Positions 6,145-9,360 of a stretch of 9,360 nt of DNA are shown one piece after another. A program made the translations under genes and the position numbers. How positions within the stretch are numbered: position 1 is the first letter of the stretch; the number at the start of each line of letters is the position of its first letter. Source of the DNA: JAEUMG01 sp046349315 (GTDB lineage: Bacteria > Pseudomonadota > Alphaproteobacteria > Rhizobiales > Aestuariivirgaceae); contig JAXMCQ010000044.1 in the NCBI GenBank assembly GCA_046349315.1, forward strand, positions 1-9,360, written 5' to 3'. The notes under the pieces are model-generated. The model was not told the DNA's origin, did no database searches, and saw only the letters and a list, made by a program, of their open reading frames with translations.

Positions 6145-6393
6145 CTACTTGATGTAGACGCGCACGTAGCGGCTGCCATATGGCATGTAGAAGAGCGTGC
6201 CGCACTTCCACACGATGACGTTGCCGCCATTGAAGGTCCTCTTCACGCAGCTCGTCGGCAGGGTGCTGATGTAGACTGTCGTCCGCTGGATCACGACCGC
6301 CTTTGCGTCTGAGCTGCCGATGACGCTGGTCGCCCCGATCAGCGCGAACGCGCAAACGGCGGCGAGGCGCTTGCGAAAGTTCGAGATTGCCAT
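6145..6393 (-). CDS. Small exported two-cysteine protein of unknown function (82 aa)
   Basis: The function is not recognised. The N-terminus is a good Sec signal peptide: MAISNFRKRL, then AAVCAFALIGATSVIG, then a signal-peptidase site after AKA (30-32). The mature chain is about 50 residues, rich in beta-formers and aromatics: VIQRTTVYIS (34-43), SCVKRTF (48-54), NVIVWKCGTLFYMPYGSRYV (58-77), RVYIK. Two cysteines (C49, C64) probably form one periplasmic disulfide, and the net charge is basic. The start at 6393 has a very strong ribosome-binding site (GGAGGAGG), suggesting high expression. It ends 44 nt from the tRNA, convergently. The upstream region holds a palindrome and a tandem repeat that may control it. 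Likely a secreted or periplasmic beta-rich protein. Confidence 0.8.
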   Translation of the reverse strand: MAISNFRKRLAAVCAFALIGATSVIGSSDAKAVVIQRTTVYISTLPTSCVKRTFNGGNVIVWKCGTLFYMPYGSRYVRVYIK

Positions 6394-6441
6394 CGATTCC
6401 TCCTCCGTGATCCTGTCCGGTCAGTTCAAAGACGCCGGGCA

Positions 6442-6455
6442 AACGAACTTTCGTT
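6442..6455. promoter_or_regulatory. 14-bp palindrome, operator candidate
   Basis: AACGAA-CT-TTCGTT is a perfect 6-bp inverted repeat with a 2-bp centre. The same bases can also pair as CGAAC-TTTC-GTTCG (6444-6457). It lies 48 bp before the start of the small exported protein gene on the minus strand, where a repressor or activator could act. No T-run follows on either strand, so it is not a terminator. The binding protein is unknown. Confidence 0.35.
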
Positions 6456-6463
6456 CGCGGTGC

Positions 6464-6485
6464 GGCGGAACTGTGGCGGCACTGT
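6464..6485. repeat. Tandem 11-bp direct repeat, possible activator site
   Basis: GGCGGAACTGT (6464-6474) is followed immediately by GGCGGCACTGT (6475-6485), identical at 10 of 11 positions. An 11-bp period is about one helical turn, as in head-to-tail sites of response regulators. It sits about 70-90 bp before the start of the exported 82-aa protein gene and 125-145 bp before the methyltransferase gene, in their shared divergent intergenic region. Chance is possible in GC-rich DNA. Confidence 0.35.
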
Positions 6486-6573
6486 GAAGCGACATATTCG
6501 CGGGAAAGCTGGAGCACGACTCCGACGTCTCTATGTAGGCGACCAGCCTTGAGCTTGGAAATGAGCCGACATT

Positions 6574-6589
6574 CCGCTTATTGAAGCGG
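6574..6589. repeat. Short inverted repeat upstream of the methyltransferase gene
   Basis: CCGCTT (6574-6579), ATTG loop, AAGCGG (6584-6589): a perfect 6-bp stem ending 20 nt before the methyltransferase ATG. No T-run follows. It could be an operator or an mRNA leader hairpin; I cannot tell which. The rest of the 6394-6609 gap holds no recognisable gene or strong promoter. Confidence 0.25.
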
Positions 6590-6609
6590 TCGCGAAGACG
6601 GAACCTAGG

Positions 6610-7337
6610 ATGCAGGAAGAGATACATACGCCCCCGGAAACGGACTTGGCCGAAGCCGCCGCCCTGATTGCGGGGGTCCCGCATTGGCACCACACATTCG
6701 AACTCGTCCCCGGCCTGGTTACGCCTGGCAACTACGCGCCGCAATTCATGTGGGAGAAGTTGCAGCTGCCGCCCGATTTGCGGGCGTGCGCGCGCTGGAT
6801 CTCGGGCCGTCCGACGGCTTCTTCTCGATGAAGATGGCACAGAGCGGCGCCGACGTGACCGCCATCGACAATCGGGCAAAGGACGCTCATGGGTTCGCGG
6901 TCATGGAGCGGCTGAGCGGGCTGTCTTTCGACTACCGTCGCATGAATCTGTACGATATCGAACCTTCCGAGTTCGAGCCTTTCGATATCGTTCTGTTCCT
7001 CGGCGTGCTTTATCATCTGCCCGACATGTTGCGGGCCTTGGATATTGCCGCCCGCTTGTGCCGTGGCAGGCTGCTTGTCGAGACGCAATACGAGGCGGAT
7101 TTGATGCCCGGCGTGGCGGTTGCGCGTTACTGCGAGGCGAGCACGTTTGCCGGCGACATTACCAACTTCTGGGTGCCCAACCGGGAATGTCTTTACGCGA
7201 TGCTGCGGGACGTTGGTCTTCAGGTGGACCGGGAAGATAGCTGGGGCGATCGCCTGCTGGTCGAAACGTCGAGGACCACCGCCACCAGGGTGCAGAAACT
7301 GGACTCAGCCTACGGCCTGTTTTCCTTGACCGGGTAG
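6610..7337 (+). pseudogene. Class I SAM-dependent methyltransferase, broken by a single-base frameshift
   Basis: Two frames together form one protein. The first runs from the ATG at 6610 and gives 57 matching residues (ending EKLQLPPDL), with AGVPHWHHTFELVPGLVTPG at 21-40, then leaves homology and stops at 6831. The second frame continues from 6780 as AGVRALDLGPSDGFFSMKMA and reaches the TAG at 7335-7337. Restoring one base, most simply a G at 6780 (TTG GCG GGC GTG), yields a 242-aa protein of normal layout: WHH...VTPG N-terminus, SAM motif I LDLGPSDGFFS (63-73), acidic VTAID (83-87), and FDIVLFLGVLYHLPD (125-139). It resembles CmoB/DUF1698-type methyltransferases common near polysaccharide glycosyltransferases. 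As written, only a 217-aa form from the ATG at 6684 with a scrambled N-terminus could be made. It could be a true recent mutation or a sequence error. It converges on the glycosyltransferase gene with a 25-nt gap. Confidence 0.82.
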
Positions 7338-7362
7338 CTGCGTCTGCGTGCTGGTTAGGCGC

Positions 7363-9360
7363 TCAACGATCATTCAGTGCCACGATCATGCGCCGGCCGA
7401 TCGCCTCCGGCGAGAATTTCAGGGTCATGTCCTGCTTCGCCTGGCTTCGCAGCGCTGCCGTCCGCTCGAAATGCTGCGCCCCCCACCGCAAGGCATCGAC
7501 GATGTCGTCGTGTTTGGGGTCGGCCCAATGCTGCCCTTCGCCAAACACATACTCGTCCTTGCCGACCGGGATTAGGTCGTAGGGCAGTGGAATGCTGTTC
7601 GACGAGGTCATGAAATCTTCATTGCCCGAGTAGCCGGTGGCGATGGCAAGTTTGCCGAGCCGCATGCATTCGGCGATGTTCAGGCCGAAGCCTTCCGCGC
7701 GATGCGCCGAGAGGAAGATATCGCATGCGTTCTGCAGCGTGCACATTTCGGAATCGCTGAGGACCTCGTCAATGACGACGATGTCCGGGCGCGCCCCGAT
7801 CAGCGCTTTCAACTTGGCGTCGCCGCCCTTTCGGCCATGGTATTTGACGACCAGCAATGGTGAAGACGGCCCATGCCCGTCAAATGCGTCCAGGAACGCC
7901 CGGACCGCGGCGATAGGATTCTTCCTTGCCGCGAACGAATTGTAGTCCAGCGCTATCAGCACGAGCAGCCGGTCGCGTGGCAGCCCGAAGGCGGAACGGG
8001 CGCGGACCGTGGATTGCTCCGAGCGGTCGACCACGTACGGGATAACCTTTACCGGCTTCGTCGTCTTCTTTCGGACGGCGTCGGCCACAAACTGCGTGGG
8101 GGTCCAGATTTCATCCACCTTGGCGAGGGAGCCCAGCCATTGGTCCGGGAGTTCGGACAGTTCCCACACCCAATGCCCGATCCGGTATTTGGCCGCGATC
8201 GCTTCGCGCGGAATATGGTGGTCGAGCTCGCTGGTCGCGTCGGCGTTCAGGCAGATGAGCGCCGCAGTGCTTGTCGAAAAGTGCGAGTTGCTGGAGGGGA
8301 ATGGCTCCTTCCGTTCGAACCTGTCGCTACCCGTCTGGATGCTGTGGCAGGAGACCGGATGCCCTGCCGCAAGCATGGCGCGGGCAAAGCCGCGGGCAAT
8401 CTGCCCTGTCCCTGTCTCCAGCTGGAAATGACCGTGGATGGACAGCGACGACGGGCGCGCCACTGGCGGAGGCGGCGTTACCTCGACCTGCTGCGATGGT
8501 GTCGCCAGGCCATTGCCTGGCAGAGGATAGCCGCGGAGCCGCCAATGCTCGAGCGCCTGCGACCTGCCCCTGAACTGCCGTCGCAGGAAACTTTTCAACA
8601 TGAACGAGCGCGACGTCAACGCGCGTCGCAGCAGGTCGTCCACGCTGCCCTGGGGTGCGTGCTTGACGACGGTCGGAAGGTTCGCGGCTGCATCGATCAA
8701 CGAATCCGGAAAACCGTACTCGCGCTTCACGGAATGCATGGCCCAGTTGAGGAAGCCAACCTGTCCCTCGCGTGTCCCCGGGTCGAACAGCTTCAGCAGG
8801 TCGACGCGGTCTCTCCATATTTCATACTGGAGACGAGAAATCCGCAGGCCCGTAAAGGAAGGCACGGCATCGCTTCGTCTCAAGAAAAACACGGGGTCGA
8901 AGTCGAAGGGATTGCCGATCGGCCCGGCGTCCATCCGATAGCGGTTGTACAGGCGGCGCAGGATCGGCGCGATCGCCACGCCGTTCTTGAAGCAAGCGTA
9001 TGCGTAGGGCGCGCTGGAATATGTTTTTCCGGACGTGGCGGCGTCGTTCTGCAGCAGACGGTCGAAATAATCGTCGAAGACGTGCTGAAAGTCCTTGGAC
9101 AGGCTGCGGCGGGCGTAGCGGCTCTGGTGACGCGAAAAAGACTCCCGATCCGCAAGGTCGATGCCGCTGAAATGGACAAAGTGCAGCGGCTGTCCGTTGG
9201 CGAAAAATTCGCCGTCGTTCTCCGTGATTTTTCGCTGGACCAGGTTCCAGTAGGCGACGTTGTAGCCCGGATGGCGCAGGACCTTCAGCTTCTCCATGAA
9301 GGACGGCGCGAGATCGAGGTATTTCTGGTCGACGAAGACGCCCCGCTCCAGTGCGACGAA
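7363..9360 (-). CDS. Large multidomain glycosyltransferase with C-terminal GT4 domain (5' end beyond window)
   Basis: The frame is open through the right edge, so the ATG at 9297 is probably internal. The 21 codons before it read FVALERGVFVDQKYLDLAPS plus F and match the flow of the chain. Numbers below count from M at 9297. The first part (VLRHPGYNVAYWNL 6-19, FVHFSGIDL 40-48, SRHQSRY 55-61) looks like the tail of an N-terminal glycosyltransferase domain lying outside the window. A roughly 200-residue middle follows, then a proline-rich linker (PPPPVARP 275-282). The C-terminal part (about 285-644) is a GT-B, GT4-like transferase: HGHFQLETGTGQIARGFARA (288-307), WVWELSELPDQW (376-387), VDEIWTPTQFVADAV (394-408), then EGFGLNIAE (535-543), the EX7E motif that binds the nucleotide-sugar donor. 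Probable role: surface polysaccharide or glycan assembly in the cytoplasm. Donor and acceptor are unknown. Confidence 0.88.
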   Translation of the reverse strand, partial: FVALERGVFVDQKYLDLAPSFMEKLKVLRHPGYNVAYWNLVQRKITENDGEFFANGQPLHFVHFSGIDLADRESFSRHQSRYARRSLSKDFQHVFDDYFDRLLQNDAATSGKTYSSAPYAYACFKNGVAIAPILRRLYNRYRMDAGPIGNPFDFDPVFFLRRSDAVPSFTGLRISRLQYEIWRDRVDLLKLFDPGTREGQVGFLNWAMHSVKREYGFPDSLIDAAANLPTVVKHAPQGSVDDLLRRALTSRSFMLKSFLRRQFRGRSQALEHWRLRGYPLPGNGLATPSQQVEVTPPPPVARPSSLSIHGHFQLETGTGQIARGFARAMLAAGHPVSCHSIQTGSDRFERKEPFPSSNSHFSTSTAALICLNADATSELDHHIPREAIAAKYRIGHWVWELSELPDQWLGSLAKVDEIWTPTQFVADAVRKKTTKPVKVIPYVVDRSEQSTVRARSAFGLPRDRLLVLIALDYNSFAARKNPIAAVRAFLDAFDGHGPSSPLLVVKYHGRKGGDAKLKALIGARPDIVVIDEVLSDSEMCTLQNACDIFLSAHRAEGFGLNIAECMRLGKLAIATGYSGNEDFMTSSNSIPLPYDLIPVGKDEYVFGEGQHWADPKHDDIVDALRWGAQHFERTAALRSQAKQDMTLKFSPEAIGRRMIVALNDR

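Noticed and set aside
6770..6831. Programmed -1 frameshift in the methyltransferase
   Set aside because: No X-XXY-YYZ slippery heptamer or downstream structure was seen at the junction, and the family does not use recoding. A base deletion or sequencing error is simpler.

Overview
This is a GC-rich, tightly packed chromosomal window. Protein families, codon use and the methyl-accepting chemotaxis tail all fit an alphaproteobacterium, most likely of the Hyphomicrobiales (Mesorhizobium/Phyllobacteriaceae-like). That placement comes from gene content and was not tested by a search. I see no mobile element, CRISPR array, phage gene or replication origin.

Region 1 (1-207, + strand) holds the last 49 codons of a chemotaxis receptor and a clear rho-independent terminator. 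Region 2 (235-5527, - strand) is the centre of the window: a compact operon read from right to left. It encodes a class I DNA photolyase, an FAD-dependent amine-oxidase/desaturase-like protein, a DUF1365 protein, a cyclopropane-fatty-acid-synthase-like lipid methyltransferase and a small exported protein. The genes overlap by 4 nt or are separated by 12-30 nt. The photolyase repairs light-damaged DNA. The next three belong to families linked in other alphaproteobacteria to singlet-oxygen responses and furan fatty acid synthesis on membrane phospholipids. The 'CFA synthase' lacks two of the five bicarbonate-binding residues of the E. coli enzyme, so it may make a methylated rather than a cyclopropane chain. 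The small exported protein is a possible extra member of this light/oxidative membrane-protection set.

Region 3 (5528-6393) holds a DUF2188 protein gene (- strand) with a possible general-stress (EcfG-type) promoter, a divergently transcribed tRNA-Cys with a good sigma-70 promoter, and a short exported two-cysteine protein (- strand). The tRNA is odd: its T arm appears to have a 6-bp stem and its anticodon stem ends in a G-A mismatch.

Region 4 (6394-9360) starts with a 216-bp intergenic stretch carrying an 11-bp tandem repeat and a 14-bp palindrome. Next is a SAM-dependent methyltransferase gene (+ strand) broken by a single-base frameshift near 6780. Convergent to it is the C-terminal 665 residues of a large glycosyltransferase (- strand) that runs off the right edge. 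These last two look like parts of a surface-polysaccharide locus continuing to the right.
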